58,627 bases of DNA, from positions 1 to 58,627 of the forward strand of contig CAJYTF010000042.1 of assembly GCA_913777665.1 (NCBI GenBank), given 5' to 3'. Under the pieces are notes generated by a model. That model was not told the DNA's origin. It made no database searches and worked only from the letters and a program-made list of their open reading frames with translations. A program made the translations under genes and the position numbers. The stretch is from an uncultured Myroides sp. Its GTDB lineage: Bacteria; Bacteroidota; Bacteroidia; Flavobacteriales; Flavobacteriaceae. Positions 1 through 10,063 of the stretch are shown piece after piece (the first letter of the stretch is position 1; the number at the start of each line of letters is the position of its first letter).

Positions 1-66
1 AACTTAAAACCTACAACTTAAAACCTACAACTTAAAACCTACAACTTAAAACTTGAAACTTTAAAC
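1..66. repeat. 14-bp tandem repeat (AACTTAAAACCTAC)
   Basis: The unit AACTTAAAACCTAC is present in three perfect consecutive copies (1-42). It then decays into related AACTTAAAACTTGAAACTTTAAAC-type sequence. It lies beyond the terminator of the minus-strand ugd gene and codes for nothing recognisable. A similar AAACTT/TTAAAC-rich simple stretch occurs at 47474-47505. The window edge cuts the array, so the total copy number is unknown. Confidence 0.85.
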
Positions 67-86
67 TAAAAACCGCGTTAGGGATA

Positions 87-145
87 GTAGCGGATAGCCC
101 GCAGCGAGGAAGCACGACGAACGAGGACTTGTAGCGAATAGCCCG
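87..145. repeat. REP-like pair of 15-bp repeats
   Basis: GTAGCGGATAGCCCG (87-101) recurs as GTAGCGAATAGCCCG (131-145), 14 of 15 bases identical. The bases around and between the copies (GCAGCGAGGAAGCACGACGA and on) are more GC-rich than the surroundings. This looks like an interspersed intergenic repeat rather than a gene. The assignment as REP-like is inference. Confidence 0.55.
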
Positions 146-235
146 ACCCGACTATTTGCTTGTACTTACTGTTTACCTGAATGGAAAGTTTTCTTAAATT
201 TTGTTTTGAAACTGGATGTAAGGGAAACGCCCAAA

Positions 236-270
236 AACAAAAAAATCCCGCTAGTGAACTAACGGGATTT
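236..270 (-). terminator. Rho-independent terminator of ugd
   Basis: Inverted repeat AAATCCCG-C-TAGT / ACTA-A-CGGGATTT at 243-270 with one internal mismatch. On the minus strand it is followed by a T-rich run (complement of CAAAAACAAAAAA). It sits just past the ugd stop codon. Confidence 0.85.
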
Positions 271-277
271 AATCTAT

Positions 278-1669
278 TTATTTACCTATGCCGTAATATT
301 GAAAACCTATTTGCTGGATTTCGGCTGGGTTTAAAATGTTTCGACCATCGAAAATAAAGGCGGGTTCTAACATTTGGTTTTTTATGTCTATATAATTGTA
401 TGTCTTGAATTCATCCCATTCGGTAAGAATTACTATGGCGTGTGCATTATTAAAAATCGCTTCGGTACTATTATATATACATACTTTTTCTTGTAACTGC
501 TGTAAATTATCGCCCGTGATTCGTTCTAAATCGGAAAAAATTTGTTCCGCGGTAACTTTTGGATCGTAAATATGTAGTTCGGCCTGTTCTTCAATTAAAT
601 AATTTGCGATATCGATTGCGGCAGATTCACGGGAATCGTTTGTATCTTTTTTAAATGCCCAACCCAATAGCACGATTTTTTTTCCGGAAACGGTATTGAA
701 CATTTTTTGAACGACCTTTTGAGCGAAACGCTTTTTTTGGTAATTATTCATTAAAATTACCTGTTCCCAATAATCGGCAACTTCGTTTAAACCGAAAGAT
801 TTTGCTATGTAAACCAGATTTAAAATATCTTTTTGAAAGCAAGATCCGCCAAAACCTACCGATGCTTTCAGGAATTTTTCGCCGATACGGGTATCTTTCC
901 CAATGGCATAAGCAACCTCATCAACATTTGCTTCGGTAACTTCGCAAATTGCCGACATGGCATTAACAGAGGCTATTCGCTGTGCCAAAAATGCGTTTGC
1001 TGTAAGTTTAGATAGTTCACTTGACCAAATATTTGTAGTGATAATTTTATCGCCCGTAACCCAATTTAGATAAATACCGCTTAAAGCTGTAATGGCATTT
1101 TTACCGTCTTCGGTTTGATAATCGCCGCCAATTAAAACTCGATCAGGGTTTAAAAGATCTGTAATTGCGGTACCTTCGGCAAGAAATTCGGGGTTTGAAA
1201 GAATCTCGAATTTTACATTATTGTGCGATTGTTTTAAAATACTTTTTATGGTTGATGCGGTACGAACGGGCAATGTTGATTTTTCTACCACAATTTTATT
1301 GGTTATTGCCACACGGGCAATTTGGCGTGCGCAAAGTTCGATATACTTTAAATCGGCAGCCATTCCTTTACCTATTCCGTAAGTTTTGGTTGGTGTGTTT
1401 ACCGAGATAAAAATCATATCGGATTGATCTATCGCTTCATCAACATTGGTGCTGAAAAATAAATTTACGTTGCGTGTTTGTGCAACAATTTCTGCCAAAC
1501 CGGGTTCGTAAATTGGTAAAAGATCTAAATCTTGAGAATTCCAAGCGTTGATTCGTTCTTGATTCACATCGACAACCGTAACTTTTATATGGGGATTTTT
1601 TAATGCAATGACTGCCATTGTTGGACCACCAACGTATCCGGCACCAATACAACAAATTGATTTTATCAT
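278..1669 (-). CDS. ugd: UDP-glucose 6-dehydrogenase
   Basis: This enzyme oxidises UDP-glucose to UDP-glucuronate with two NAD+, feeding capsule, exopolysaccharide or LPS sugar synthesis in the cytoplasm. The 463-residue product begins with a Rossmann glycine motif (GAGYVG, about residues 9-14). It contains the substrate-binding EKSTLPV and NPEFLAEG stretches and the catalytic cysteine in [10 protein letters not shown] (C277). A C-terminal UDP-binding domain contains [15 protein letters not shown]. The length is closer to the animal/plant-type enzyme than to the shorter TuaD type. It is transcribed alone, ends at its own terminator, and shows no sugar-nucleotide neighbours inside the window. 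Confidence 0.95.
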   Translation of the reverse strand: MIKSICCIGAGYVGGPTMAVIALKNPHIKVTVVDVNQERINAWNSQDLDLLPIYEPGLAEIVAQTRNVNLFFSTNVDEAIDQSDMIFISVNTPTKTYGIGKGMAADLKYIELCARQIARVAITNKIVVEKSTLPVRTASTIKSILKQSHNNVKFEILSNPEFLAEGTAITDLLNPDRVLIGGDYQTEDGKNAITALSGIYLNWVTGDKIITTNIWSSELSKLTANAFLAQRIASVNAMSAICEVTEANVDEVAYAIGKDTRIGEKFLKASVGFGGSCFQKDILNLVYIAKSFGLNEVADYWEQVILMNNYQKKRFAQKVVQKMFNTVSGKKIVLLGWAFKKDTNDSRESAAIDIANYLIEEQAELHIYDPKVTAEQIFSDLERITGDNLQQLQEKVCIYNSTEAIFNNAHAIVILTEWDEFKTYNYIDIKNQMLEPAFIFDGRNILNPAEIQQIGFQYYGIGK

Positions 1670-1740
1670 AAAAATATTTACTATCGCAACAAAAATGTTG
1701 TTTTAAAAATCAAAAGTAAGAAATGATTTTTAATTTAAGT

Positions 1741-2223
1741 TTACAAACTATCTTCTTTAAAAATAAAAGGCAATAAATTTTGGATTGATGGAGATTGGAT
1801 TACCTCGCCCGATTTACCCATAAAATAAATTGGGATATTGCTCTTTTGCTTATTTTCATATTCTAACAACGATTGTCTGCAAGCTCCACACGGCGGAATT
1901 GGCTCTAATGTATCTTTTAAGGTTGATGATGCCGAAATACAAATACAGATAATTTCATCGGCAGGATAATTTGCGCCTGCAGAAAAAACGGCAGTTCGTT
2001 CGGCACAAAGACCCGACGGATAGGCTGCATTTTCTTGATTTGATCCTAAAACAACCGTTCCACTTTTTAACAATACGGCAGCACCCACCTGAAATTTAGA
2101 ATAAGGCGCATAGGCTTTTGATCTGATTTCGATTGCCTGATTCATTAAATCATGAACATCATTAGGTAAATCATCAATAGAATTAAAAGAATATAATGTT
2201 GTTTGTATATTGATTGCTTTCAT
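1741..2223 (-). CDS. cdd: Cytidine deaminase
   Basis: Deaminates cytidine and deoxycytidine in pyrimidine salvage. The zinc site is visible as CAE (C73, catalytic E75) and PCGAC (C112, C115), the three-cysteine arrangement of the tetrameric enzymes. The 160-residue product starting MKAINIQ is preferred. The longer frame beginning at 2244 would run back into the hairpin that terminates the upstream porV transcript, and its extra seven residues are not family-like. Length fits a single-domain deaminase with a slightly long N-terminus. Downstream spacing to ugd (71 bp) leaves room for independent or read-through transcription. Confidence 0.93.
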   Translation of the reverse strand: MKAINIQTTLYSFNSIDDLPNDVHDLMNQAIEIRSKAYAPYSKFQVGAAVLLKSGTVVLGSNQENAAYPSGLCAERTAVFSAGANYPADEIICICISASSTLKDTLEPIPPCGACRQSLLEYENKQKSNIPIYFMGKSGEVIQSPSIQNLLPFIFKEDSL

Positions 2224-2230
2224 AAATAGA

Positions 2231-2267
2231 TAAAAAAAGCCCAAACGTAAAACGCTTGGACTTATAA
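2231..2267 (-). terminator. Rho-independent terminator of porV
   Basis: On the minus strand AAGTCCAAGCG and CGTTTGGGCTT pair as an 11-bp stem (with two G-T pairs) around a short T-rich loop. A run of T follows. It lies between the porV stop and the cdd start and overlaps the rejected longer cdd start. Confidence 0.8.
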
Positions 2268-2283
2268 AAAAATTAATTATAAA

Positions 2284-3477
2284 CTAGTTTTTAAAGTAAT
2301 CTCTACCAAAATTAAAGGTTAAAGAAAAACGCAGTGTGTTTTCTAACGGGTTTTGTACTTTACCGGTTGCAACCAAATAAGAAACATCGATATTTACAAT
2401 GTTGTATTTAAAGCCGGCACCTAAAGTTGCAAACTTACGCGCACCTTTATCTTCTGCTTCGTTAAAATATCCTAAACGGAAAGCAAAAGAGTTTTGATAC
2501 CAATATTCTGCTCCCAATGCCCAAGTAAACTCACGCATTTCTTCGCCAAAACCACCCGGAGCATCGCCAAACGATTTAAACATTCCTGAAAACCAACCTA
2601 TATCGCGGTATTCTTGTCGGCGATAATTAACTTGTTCATTTGCATCATACTCCCCGTTTCCATTAGCATCAGTAAAAGTTGGCTCTAAATTAGAAGGCAC
2701 CATTAATTTAGTAGTTTCTCCATAAACCGTTACCGTGTTGTAATTATCCAAAATAAAATCGTAACCTAAACCTAAACGCAAAGTTGTTGGGATATTACTT
2801 GCCATTTGTAAATCGCCAGTGTAATTAACTTTTGGTCCCATGTTTTGAAAATTGAAACCGGCACGTAATCTTCCTTCAGAATTACTCATCTGGATACGGT
2901 CACTTTCATAATATCCTGCAACATCAACTGCAAATGTACTTGCACTATCTTCACCATCTTGTGGAAGTTTAAGATTAGAGCTAATATATCTACCAGCAAC
3001 GGCTAAACCAAAATTATCTGAAAATTTAATGGTGTAAGATACATCTACAGAAAATTCATTAGGGTTTATGTTACCTAAAGGATTACCAGAATTATCGGTC
3101 ATATTAATTTCCCCTAAACTAAAATAGCGTAAACTTGAACCGATCGCACTGCGTTCGTTAATACGATTATAATAGCTTAATCCCATTAAGGCAATATCAC
3201 TTGATATTTTGGACATATATGGCGTGTAAGACACTGCAAACCCTTGTTGTTTTTCTGCAAACGCATATTTTGCCGGATTGTAAAACTGCGAAAAAGCATC
3301 AGCAGTAGTTGCAACTCCCATATCACCCAAGGCACCTGAACGCGCATCCGGTGAAATTGTTAAAAAAGATACACCTGTTGTAATTGCGGATTGATATCCT
3401 TCGGGAAAAGGTAATTCTTGTGCAAATGTTGAATTTACTGCAAACAAACTAACAACTGCTATTGAAATTTTTCTCAT
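2284..3477 (-). CDS. porV: Type IX secretion outer-membrane protein PorV (LptO)
   Basis: PorV is a FadL-like beta-barrel that shuttles type IX secretion cargo from the SprA translocon to the PorU attachment complex. The 397-residue product has a signal peptide (MRKISIAVVSLFAVNSTFAQ). The characteristic PorV N-terminus follows: GVSFLTISPDARSGALGDMG, then ADAFSQFYNPAKYAF. The C-terminus ends in a strand with terminal FGRDYFKN. It lies 57 bp downstream of porU in the same direction, and a separate TATATTTG -7 element in that gap suggests it can also be transcribed alone. Porphyromonas PorV and PorU interact physically, matching this pairing. Confidence 0.95.
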   Translation of the reverse strand: MRKISIAVVSLFAVNSTFAQELPFPEGYQSAITTGVSFLTISPDARSGALGDMGVATTADAFSQFYNPAKYAFAEKQQGFAVSYTPYMSKISSDIALMGLSYYNRINERSAIGSSLRYFSLGEINMTDNSGNPLGNINPNEFSVDVSYTIKFSDNFGLAVAGRYISSNLKLPQDGEDSASTFAVDVAGYYESDRIQMSNSEGRLRAGFNFQNMGPKVNYTGDLQMASNIPTTLRLGLGYDFILDNYNTVTVYGETTKLMVPSNLEPTFTDANGNGEYDANEQVNYRRQEYRDIGWFSGMFKSFGDAPGGFGEEMREFTWALGAEYWYQNSFAFRLGYFNEAEDKGARKFATLGAGFKYNIVNIDVSYLVATGKVQNPLENTLRFSLTFNFGRDYFKN

Positions 3478-3497
3478 GTATATTTTATTATATTGAA

Positions 3498-3505
3498 CAA
3501 ATATA
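3498..3505 (-). promoter_or_regulatory. Bacteroidota -7 element upstream of porV
   Basis: CAAATATA on the plus strand reads TATATTTG on the minus strand, a match to the TAnnTTTG element recognised by the Bacteroidota primary sigma factor. It lies 21 bp upstream of the porV start in the porU-porV gap. No convincing -33 TTG was assigned. Confidence 0.5.
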
Positions 3506-3534
3506 AAAATTAGTTTTTAAATAGATTTGTTAAA

Positions 3535-6500
3535 CTACAAGATAACTAACTTTTCAATTTTTTCTGCCTGTTGACCCGAAACGGTTGATTTTACCTTTAA
3601 ACGATAGATATACACACCTTTACCAATTCTGTCACCGAAATCATCGCGTCCGTCCCATTTAATATCTTTTGATAAAATTCCGTCTGAAACAATGGTTTGA
3701 TTAATTGTTTTTACAATTTTACCAGTAACAGTTAATATTTGAACTTGTGCTTGTAATGTTTCGTTCGGGCGGTTGTGTTGAAACCAAAACTCGGTATAAT
3801 CTACAAACGGGTTAGGGTAATTAAGAACTCTGTCTAAAACTAAACCTGTATCGGCAGCCACTACAAAGTCTAACGTTGCAGTTGCCAAATTATTGTACAC
3901 ATCCCAACCTTTAAATGTAATGGTATGCAAACCTTCTTTTAAATTACTGAACGGATAGTTAATAAAACCTTTCATAAAATTATTAGGTTCGGTTTCGTAA
4001 AACTCATTCATTACAATAGGATTGTTCTCATCGCCGTCTAAAATTGCCACCATATCATGACCAATTCCGCTGGCTGTATTCATTCCGTTCTCATCTTCTA
4101 AATGTGCCAAGAACAATGGCGAATTGTTAGTAATTCCACCCGAAATAAACGTTTCATCGTTCATAAACAATTTAATCTGCGGCGGCTTGTTGTCTTCGGC
4201 TGCATTTTCGTTTACGCCACCAATTTTAATGGTTGTATTGGCGCCCGTGTAATCATCTAAAACATTTGATTCTTTCACAGCATAAAAACTTGCTTTACCC
4301 TCGCCCACTGCAATTTTAATATCTTTTGGAACCACGAATTCAATTTCAAAACCTCCGTTCGTTACCGATGCATTTCCACGGAATACCGTTTCGCCCAATG
4401 TAGTAAAAATCATAGGAGAACCAACACCATCGTTAACCAAAGTAGTTTTTTCTTGATTTTTATCGAACATTTGAACCGCCAGATTTCCGTTAAAGTTTGA
4501 AATTACCTGACCACTTTCTGTCGTAACCTGACCTCTCAATTTCACTCGATCTAAAGCACGCAAACTTCCTGCAAAGTTCTCGATTGGTTCTTCGTTAACA
4601 TGTGTAATAACAATATTTGGTTTAGGCATTGCCAGTTTTAAAGCCGGATCGCCAATAAAAGCAATCATACCCGATTCTGAAAAATTCTCATTTTTCGTGT
4701 TCATCAAAGCTTCTGCCATGGTGGTTTCTGGTAAATTATTATCGTAATCAAACAACCACTTTGCTCCTACTTTTGTAACCTCTTCTGCATTAGAAATTCC
4801 AATTTTTCGGGTAGTTGCATAAATACCAATTGCACCTGATTTTTCACGTAAATACAGATATTCACCACCCGATTTTTGTGAAGGATCATCGAAACGTGTA
4901 AAATCGCACGTCATAATTACAAACAACGGATATTTATCAATATTATTTAATTTTTCAATATCAGGAATTTCAAAATAACGTTCACCTCCCAAACCTGTTG
5001 CAGAACCATGCCCTAAATAACTGGCAACCAAACTTCCGTTATTTATTCCGTTTAAAAAATCTTCTTTAGCTTTAGGATATCTTGGACCGCCTGCCACTAC
5101 TTGTTGTTGGTACGAATCGGCAATAACTTTTTTAACATTAAAATAAGGTTTGCTTTCTACCAATTCGTCTGCCATTTGATTAAGTGCCTCTTGCAAACCT
5201 ACATCACTTCCGCTATCAACATCATCTGCAAGCGCTGTGTAAACATTTTTCCATCTACCGGCATTATCTTTACTTAAATATTGTTCTATTTTACCAATCA
5301 TTGCATTAGCTTCCTGCAAAGTTGTAACGGGCATTCTACCAATACTTACATCGATCCCTCTATAATTCTGATTTGGAAAAGTTCCTTCGGTTTCATCTAA
5401 CAATACATAAAAATCATCGGTAGCAAACGTACTCCAATCATTAAAATTCTGTGAAGTTAAATTATTAAAATCATTTTGCAGATAATGGAAAATCGGCACA
5501 AAGTTAGATGATGTTTCAAAATAATTTGTGGAAGCATCGCCCATTAAATTGACATACTTCAACGTTTGATTTCCTGCAAAATATACATAGCGAATAAAGT
5601 TACGAATAGCAACTATATCTTGCTGACCCGATGAAAACTCGTTATAAATAACATCTAACGGCACAACTTTTACATTTAAATTACTTTGTGCTTTATGAAG
5701 ATTTGCCAAACGATTTGCAGCAGAAACCAGTTCATTAGTAGTAATAATGATATAATCTACGTTTCCGCCTGATAAAATGGTTCCTTTTAAATTTTGATTT
5801 ACCACTTTAGGATTCGGAGCATCGGCAGGAGCATAAAAATCGTTCTGATCTACCGCCACATACTCTCGTAATTCGCCCAAAGGCATTTTAAAATTTATAG
5901 TTGCCGATGTATTTGGTTTAAAAGTAGCATTATAACGATCGGTAACATCCCAAACCTGTGTAATGCTTTGCGCACTGTTAATTTGAAAAGATCCTACACC
6001 AACCTGCGAAACAGCATCGGCAAAATTAAACTTAAACTGTTTGTTGTATCCTGCCAAATGTTTGTAGTAATCAATCGCTACAAAATCCATAAATCCGCGT
6101 GCAGAAGGAACTCCGTTATTATTAAAAGTAACAGTAAAGTTATTGGTTTCGCTGTTTAAATTCATTTGATGCGAAAAATAACCTTCGCCGCCTAAAACAC
6201 TGCTTGATCTTCCGTTAACCGATTGTGTGCCGATTTGCTGGTTGTTCAAAGCAATATTAAAAAAGGATTGATTTTGCGAGATAGCTGCTACGTTTACACC
6301 AATTGTTGCCGGTTTTGAAGAGTTTAACATAGGTGTTTGCAAAACAATTTGTTTACTAAAACTCTGTCCGAAATTTTCACCAAACGTTTTTCTACTTAAC
6401 TGTACAATGTTTTCAATGTTTTTTTCATCATACGATCGTGCAATATAATCGGTATAATTCACTGTTGCAGCACCGGCAGGTTCAATATATGCTTGCATAC

Positions 6501-7329
6501 GTTTACCTACCGTTCCACCATACGTTACATAGTAGTAAGCATCGTTACTATAAAGATTTAAATGCGTAGCGTTTTCTGCACTCCAACCTTTTGTTCCAAC
6601 ACCATAAAAAAGCGCATAATCACTATCGTTTAAAGTACCATCTTGTTCACCTTGAAACTGAATGGCAACTTCGGGCAAATCAAAATGTAAGTTTTCACTG
6701 TTTGCAAGCGGTAGCATATCGCCACCGTAGCCATAAACCTTAATTGTACGCGGATCAACATCATTCGGAATTCCTAATTTTGCGAAGAAGTTTCTGTCTA
6801 ATCTGTAAACACCTGTTTCGTTAACCTTAAACTTATACCAGTTTCCTTGGGCTAAAACAGAATTTTGAACAGTAAAATTTGTATCCTTTGCTTGATTATT
6901 ACTTCCACCGAAAACTTCAAAAACAATATTAGTTACCTTACTGTATCCACTTCCAGTTTTAACAATAGGGTTAAAATCTACAATTGCAGACTGCACACCT
7001 TTAGTTGTATAAAATCGCACCGTAGGATTTATAGCAGTAGGAATATTTTTACGGTTGATATCTTTATACTTTGAAATATCGATAGCCTGCAGATTTTGAG
7101 AAACAATTCGCACTTGCTTACCCTGTACATTATTAATAAATGCATTGGCACGAACGATTTTTTCGCTTGAATTATATTGAAAATATTCTTTTTGAAAACT
7201 CGGAACAAAAAAGCTTTCTTCACTACTTATTTTAATAGTTTGCTCGGTCCATTGTAATTGAACATCTTTAGTTTGGGCATTTACGGTATAAAACCCCAAG
7301 AAAGCAAAAACAGGTAACAGTCTTTTCAT
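3535..7329 (-). CDS. porU: Type IX secretion sortase/signal peptidase PorU (C25 family)
   Basis: PorU is the gingipain-like peptidase that removes the C-terminal secretion domain from type IX cargo and couples cargo to anionic LPS at the cell surface. The 1264-residue product has a short signal peptide ending near NAQT. Its C25 caspase-like domain carries the catalytic pair in YLGHGSATG (H774) and VIMTCDFTRFDD (C808). The C-terminal region is itself CTD-like: LNYPNPFVDYTEFWF, then GKGVYIYRLKV and a terminal EKIEKLVIL. In PorU this CTD is retained rather than cleaved. The gene precedes porV and is divergent from gldJ, the conserved flavobacterial arrangement. Confidence 0.96.
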   Translation of the reverse strand: MKRLLPVFAFLGFYTVNAQTKDVQLQWTEQTIKISSEESFFVPSFQKEYFQYNSSEKIVRANAFINNVQGKQVRIVSQNLQAIDISKYKDINRKNIPTAINPTVRFYTTKGVQSAIVDFNPIVKTGSGYSKVTNIVFEVFGGSNNQAKDTNFTVQNSVLAQGNWYKFKVNETGVYRLDRNFFAKLGIPNDVDPRTIKVYGYGGDMLPLANSENLHFDLPEVAIQFQGEQDGTLNDSDYALFYGVGTKGWSAENATHLNLYSNDAYYYVTYGGTVGKRMQAYIEPAGAATVNYTDYIARSYDEKNIENIVQLSRKTFGENFGQSFSKQIVLQTPMLNSSKPATIGVNVAAISQNQSFFNIALNNQQIGTQSVNGRSSSVLGGEGYFSHQMNLNSETNNFTVTFNNNGVPSARGFMDFVAIDYYKHLAGYNKQFKFNFADAVSQVGVGSFQINSAQSITQVWDVTDRYNATFKPNTSATINFKMPLGELREYVAVDQNDFYAPADAPNPKVVNQNLKGTILSGGNVDYIIITTNELVSAANRLANLHKAQSNLNVKVVPLDVIYNEFSSGQQDIVAIRNFIRYVYFAGNQTLKYVNLMGDASTNYFETSSNFVPIFHYLQNDFNNLTSQNFNDWSTFATDDFYVLLDETEGTFPNQNYRGIDVSIGRMPVTTLQEANAMIGKIEQYLSKDNAGRWKNVYTALADDVDSGSDVGLQEALNQMADELVESKPYFNVKKVIADSYQQQVVAGGPRYPKAKEDFLNGINNGSLVASYLGHGSATGLGGERYFEIPDIEKLNNIDKYPLFVIMTCDFTRFDDPSQKSGGEYLYLREKSGAIGIYATTRKIGISNAEEVTKVGAKWLFDYDNNLPETTMAEALMNTKNENFSESGMIAFIGDPALKLAMPKPNIVITHVNEEPIENFAGSLRALDRVKLRGQVTTESGQVISNFNGNLAVQMFDKNQEKTTLVNDGVGSPMIFTTLGETVFRGNASVTNGGFEIEFVVPKDIKIAVGEGKASFYAVKESNVLDDYTGANTTIKIGGVNENAAEDNKPPQIKLFMNDETFISGGITNNSPLFLAHLEDENGMNTASGIGHDMVAILDGDENNPIVMNEFYETEPNNFMKGFINYPFSNLKEGLHTITFKGWDVYNNLATATLDFVVAADTGLVLDRVLNYPNPFVDYTEFWFQHNRPNETLQAQVQILTVTGKIVKTINQTIVSDGILSKDIKWDGRDDFGDRIGKGVYIYRLKVKSTVSGQQAEKIEKLVIL

Positions 7330-7464
7330 TTATTTAGAAAATAAACATCTATTAATAATTTGATAAAAATAATTAAAATAATTACATTTATGAGTACAAC
7401 GTATAGGAAGACTTTAATATTTTTCATTTTTTAAGTTTTTTTTAAATATTTTTGATTTTAATAT

Positions 7465-7492
7465 TGTTAATCAAAAGCTAATTATTATATTG
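7465..7492 (+). promoter_or_regulatory. Candidate gldJ promoter
   Basis: TTG at 7465-7467 lies 18 bp before TATATTG (7486-7492), close to the Bacteroidota TTG / TAnnTTTG pair. It sits about 28 bp upstream of the chosen gldJ ATG. Confidence 0.45.
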
Positions 7493-7519
7493 CAACGAAA
7501 TTTATTACCTACTTTAACA

Positions 7520-9142
7520 ATGAAGATTAATAAAATTATGACACTACAATTGATAGCTGTAATGGCAGCGTCAATTGGACTAACAAGTTGTGGAAACAGT
7601 AACGCTACTTCGTCTTCGGCAACCGGCTGGAAGATAAACGATAAAAAAGGTGGTTTCCAATATAACACGTCATACGATGGCACCGAAGTTCCTTACGGAA
7701 TGGTTGCTATTGAAGGGGGTACATTTACAATGGGACGCGTACAAGATGACGTTATGGGCGAGTGGAACAACAGCGCTACACAACAATATGTACAATCGTT
7801 TTTTATGGACGAAACTGAGGTAACCAACCTTATGTACACAGAATATCTTTCATGGACCAAAGCGGTTTACCCACCAACTGAAGCAAGATACCGTCAGATA
7901 TATTCTTCTGCGTTACCAGATACTTTAGTATGGCGTAATCAATTAGGTTTCACAGAAACTTTAACAAACACCTATTTACGCCACCCTGCGTACCAAAGCT
8001 ACCCTGTAGTTGGTGTTTCATGGGTTCAGGCAAACGACTTCTCTAAATGGAGAACCGACCGTGTTAATGAATTAAATTTAGAGCGTGCCGGCTACATTGC
8101 CAAAGGCGCTAAAACAGATAAAGTATATGGTGAGCAATCTTTTTCTACCGATACTTACTTAAATGCTCCAAGCAAAGCTTATGCCGGAAATGACAGTATT
8201 GTTTTTAAAGGAGTTAAAAACCGTGCTAAACCTGGTCAGAATGGAGTATACGCAAAAATGGAATATGGTATTATTTCTGCTGAATTCCGTTTACCTACAG
8301 AAGCTGAATGGGAATATGCAGCCAGCGTAAGAAAATCAGACCGTGTGTATAACAACCAACAAGGTAGAAATAAATATCCTTGGGGATCTGACGATGTTCG
8401 TACAAACTCACGTAAATCAAAAGGAGATTATTTAGCGAACTTTAAACAAGGTCGTGGAGATTATGGCGGTATCGCAGGATGGTCTACCGATGCTGGTGAA
8501 ATTACTACTGCTGTAAAATCTTTCCCTGCAAATGATTGGGGATTGTACGATATGGCAGGAAACGTTGCAGAATGGGTTGCAGACGTTTATCGTCCGGCAA
8601 TTTCTTCTGAAGTTAACGATATGAACTATTTCCGTGGAAATGTTTACAATAAAAGCGTTATTGGTCCAGACGGAACTGTACAAGTGGTAAGTACTAATGT
8701 TGAATATGATACCTTACCAAACGGAAGATTACGTCCACGAGCTTTACCTGGTGAAGTTCAAAAAGAAGCGGTTGGAGCTGAAGACACTTTCCAAAGAAGA
8801 AATTTCCAAGGTACAAATAGTATTGCTTACAGAGATGGTGATACATTTGAAAAAGTTGGATCAGCTCAATCAAGAATGTACAATTCGCCACAAGATCAAG
8901 CTGCTTACGATGCCGATGGTAACTTAACATATACATTAGATGATGCTGCAAGAACAAGTTTAATTAACAACAATTCACGTGTTATTAAAGGTGGATCTTG
9001 GAAAGACAGAGCTTATTGGTTAGATCCTGCAACACGCAGATTTATTGATCAGTACTCTGCATCTGATTTCGTTGGATTTAGAAATGCAATGACAAAAGTA
9101 GGTAATACAAAATCAAACGCTAAGAAAAAAGCAAGAGGTTAA
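7520..9142 (+). CDS. gldJ: Gliding motility lipoprotein GldJ
   Basis: GldJ is an outer-membrane lipoprotein needed for gliding and for a functional type IX machine; in Flavobacterium its loss destabilises GldK. The ATG at 7520 gives MKINKIM, a hydrophobic stretch and the lipobox LTSC. The TTG ten codons upstream overlaps the promoter and is rejected. The rest is a formylglycine-generating-enzyme/sulfatase-modifying fold: [53 protein letters not shown] and a terminal [13 protein letters not shown]...VGFRNAM. GldJ and GldK are thought to be structural, not catalytic, members of this fold. A hairpin terminator follows closely. Confidence 0.95.
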   Translation: MKINKIMTLQLIAVMAASIGLTSCGNSNATSSSATGWKINDKKGGFQYNTSYDGTEVPYGMVAIEGGTFTMGRVQDDVMGEWNNSATQQYVQSFFMDETEVTNLMYTEYLSWTKAVYPPTEARYRQIYSSALPDTLVWRNQLGFTETLTNTYLRHPAYQSYPVVGVSWVQANDFSKWRTDRVNELNLERAGYIAKGAKTDKVYGEQSFSTDTYLNAPSKAYAGNDSIVFKGVKNRAKPGQNGVYAKMEYGIISAEFRLPTEAEWEYAASVRKSDRVYNNQQGRNKYPWGSDDVRTNSRKSKGDYLANFKQGRGDYGGIAGWSTDAGEITTAVKSFPANDWGLYDMAGNVAEWVADVYRPAISSEVNDMNYFRGNVYNKSVIGPDGTVQVVSTNVEYDTLPNGRLRPRALPGEVQKEAVGAEDTFQRRNFQGTNSIAYRDGDTFEKVGSAQSRMYNSPQDQAAYDADGNLTYTLDDAARTSLINNNSRVIKGGSWKDRAYWLDPATRRFIDQYSASDFVGFRNAMTKVGNTKSNAKKKARG

Positions 9143-9159
9143 TAAAGTTTTTCATTATA

Positions 9160-9196
9160 AAAAAGCTCTAAATAGTAAAATATTTAGAGCTTTTTA
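9160..9196 (+). terminator. Rho-independent terminator of gldJ
   Basis: AAAAAGCTCTAAATA and TATTTAGAGCTTTTT form a long stem at 9161-9195 around a short loop. It lies 18 bp after the gldJ stop and ends in T. Confidence 0.9.
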
Positions 9197-9231
9197 ATTT
9201 TTATGAATTTTAAAAAACACGTTTTACATAT

Positions 9232-9894
9232 TTAAATTATGTTAATATTAGGATTTTTCTCAGCTTTAATTGTTGTTAAATCGTAATTAGCAAATGCTTT
9301 TAAATAGGTTTTAATATCTGTTCCGTAGCCATCTACAAACGAAACATTTCCATTCGATCTTAAAAAATCTTGAACCGAACCTGCTCCACCTAAATGTGCT
9401 GCTGCTAAAATTCCAGATTCTGTAATTAAAATTCCGCGTATTGTTTTACCTGCATACTTTTGAATTTCTCTTCGTAAAATCCATTTGTTTTTTTGTACAT
9501 AAGCAACAAACGCCTTTTCTTGTAATGCCGGATTGTTCAGAAAATCTTGTGTGCTTTTTAAACCGATAAATTTCAATGTGCCTTTCCCAAACTGGTATTT
9601 ACCCATATATCCGTATGAATTCACCGCTTTATAATCTCCATCCGATTCCTTAACTGCTAATGCTTCTTTAAAATCTATAAAAGTATTAGTAGTTTCAATA
9701 GAAAAATTAGTTTCGCCTAGTTCTTCATTAATTTCACTCAAAACTCTATCGTTTGTTGAAACATTGTACGCTAAAGGTTCACTAACCTTATAATAATCGT
9801 TAGTTATTAAAGTTGTTTCAACACCTTTAAAAGCCATAGTTATTAAAGCAATTGCACTGGCAGTTACAATAAAATAAGAACATTTTTTTATCAT
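9232..9894 (-). CDS. Secreted lysozyme-fold (SLT-like) protein
   Basis: A 220-residue protein with an N-terminal signal or anchor segment (residues 7-22). A central region resembles soluble lytic transglycosylases: ALAVKESDGDYKAVNS then GYMGKYQFG, with E83 in the position of the catalytic glutamate. It is followed by AAAHLGGAGSVQDFL, like the C-terminal part of the lysozyme fold. A role in peptidoglycan cleavage in the periplasm is therefore likely but not proved. No peptidoglycan-binding LysM repeat is visible. It is a single gene convergent with gldJ. The exact subfamily is not recognised. Confidence 0.7.
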   Translation of the reverse strand: MIKKCSYFIVTASAIALITMAFKGVETTLITNDYYKVSEPLAYNVSTNDRVLSEINEELGETNFSIETTNTFIDFKEALAVKESDGDYKAVNSYGYMGKYQFGKGTLKFIGLKSTQDFLNNPALQEKAFVAYVQKNKWILRREIQKYAGKTIRGILITESGILAAAHLGGAGSVQDFLRSNGNVSFVDGYGTDIKTYLKAFANYDLTTIKAEKNPNINII

Positions 9895-10009
9895 TCAATA
9901 TCATTTCTCAAACCCTGTCACTATTTGAATTTCCTTTCCAAAGATACAAATAAAAATATAAAACGTTGATTTTCAGTATTTTTATAAGATTTCATTAACA
10001 ATTAACTCC

Positions 10010-10046
10010 AAAAAACAAAGGCTCGCACAATGTGCGAGCCTTTGTA
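10010..10046 (-). terminator. Strong terminator of the heme receptor/HmuY unit
   Basis: ACAAAGGCTCGCACA (10015-10029) and TGTGCGAGCCTTTGT (10031-10045) are perfect 15-bp complements. On the minus strand a T-run follows (complement of CAAAAAACAAAG). It lies 18 bp after the stop of the HmuY-like gene. Confidence 0.93.
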
Positions 10047-10063
10047 AAATATGTTGTTATATC

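Noticed and set aside
2224..2244. Upstream start for cytidine deaminase
   Set aside because: It would place the start inside the porV terminator hairpin and adds non-conserved residues.
3535..7329. PorU as a type IX cargo because of its C-terminal domain
   Set aside because: PorU is known to retain its CTD and act as the sortase; no other gene in the window shows a clear cargo-type CTD.
7390..7434. Fourteen-codon ORF ([14 protein letters not shown]) between porU and gldJ
   Set aside because: Too short to judge and lying in an AT-rich divergent promoter region; no terminator or ribosome-binding evidence.
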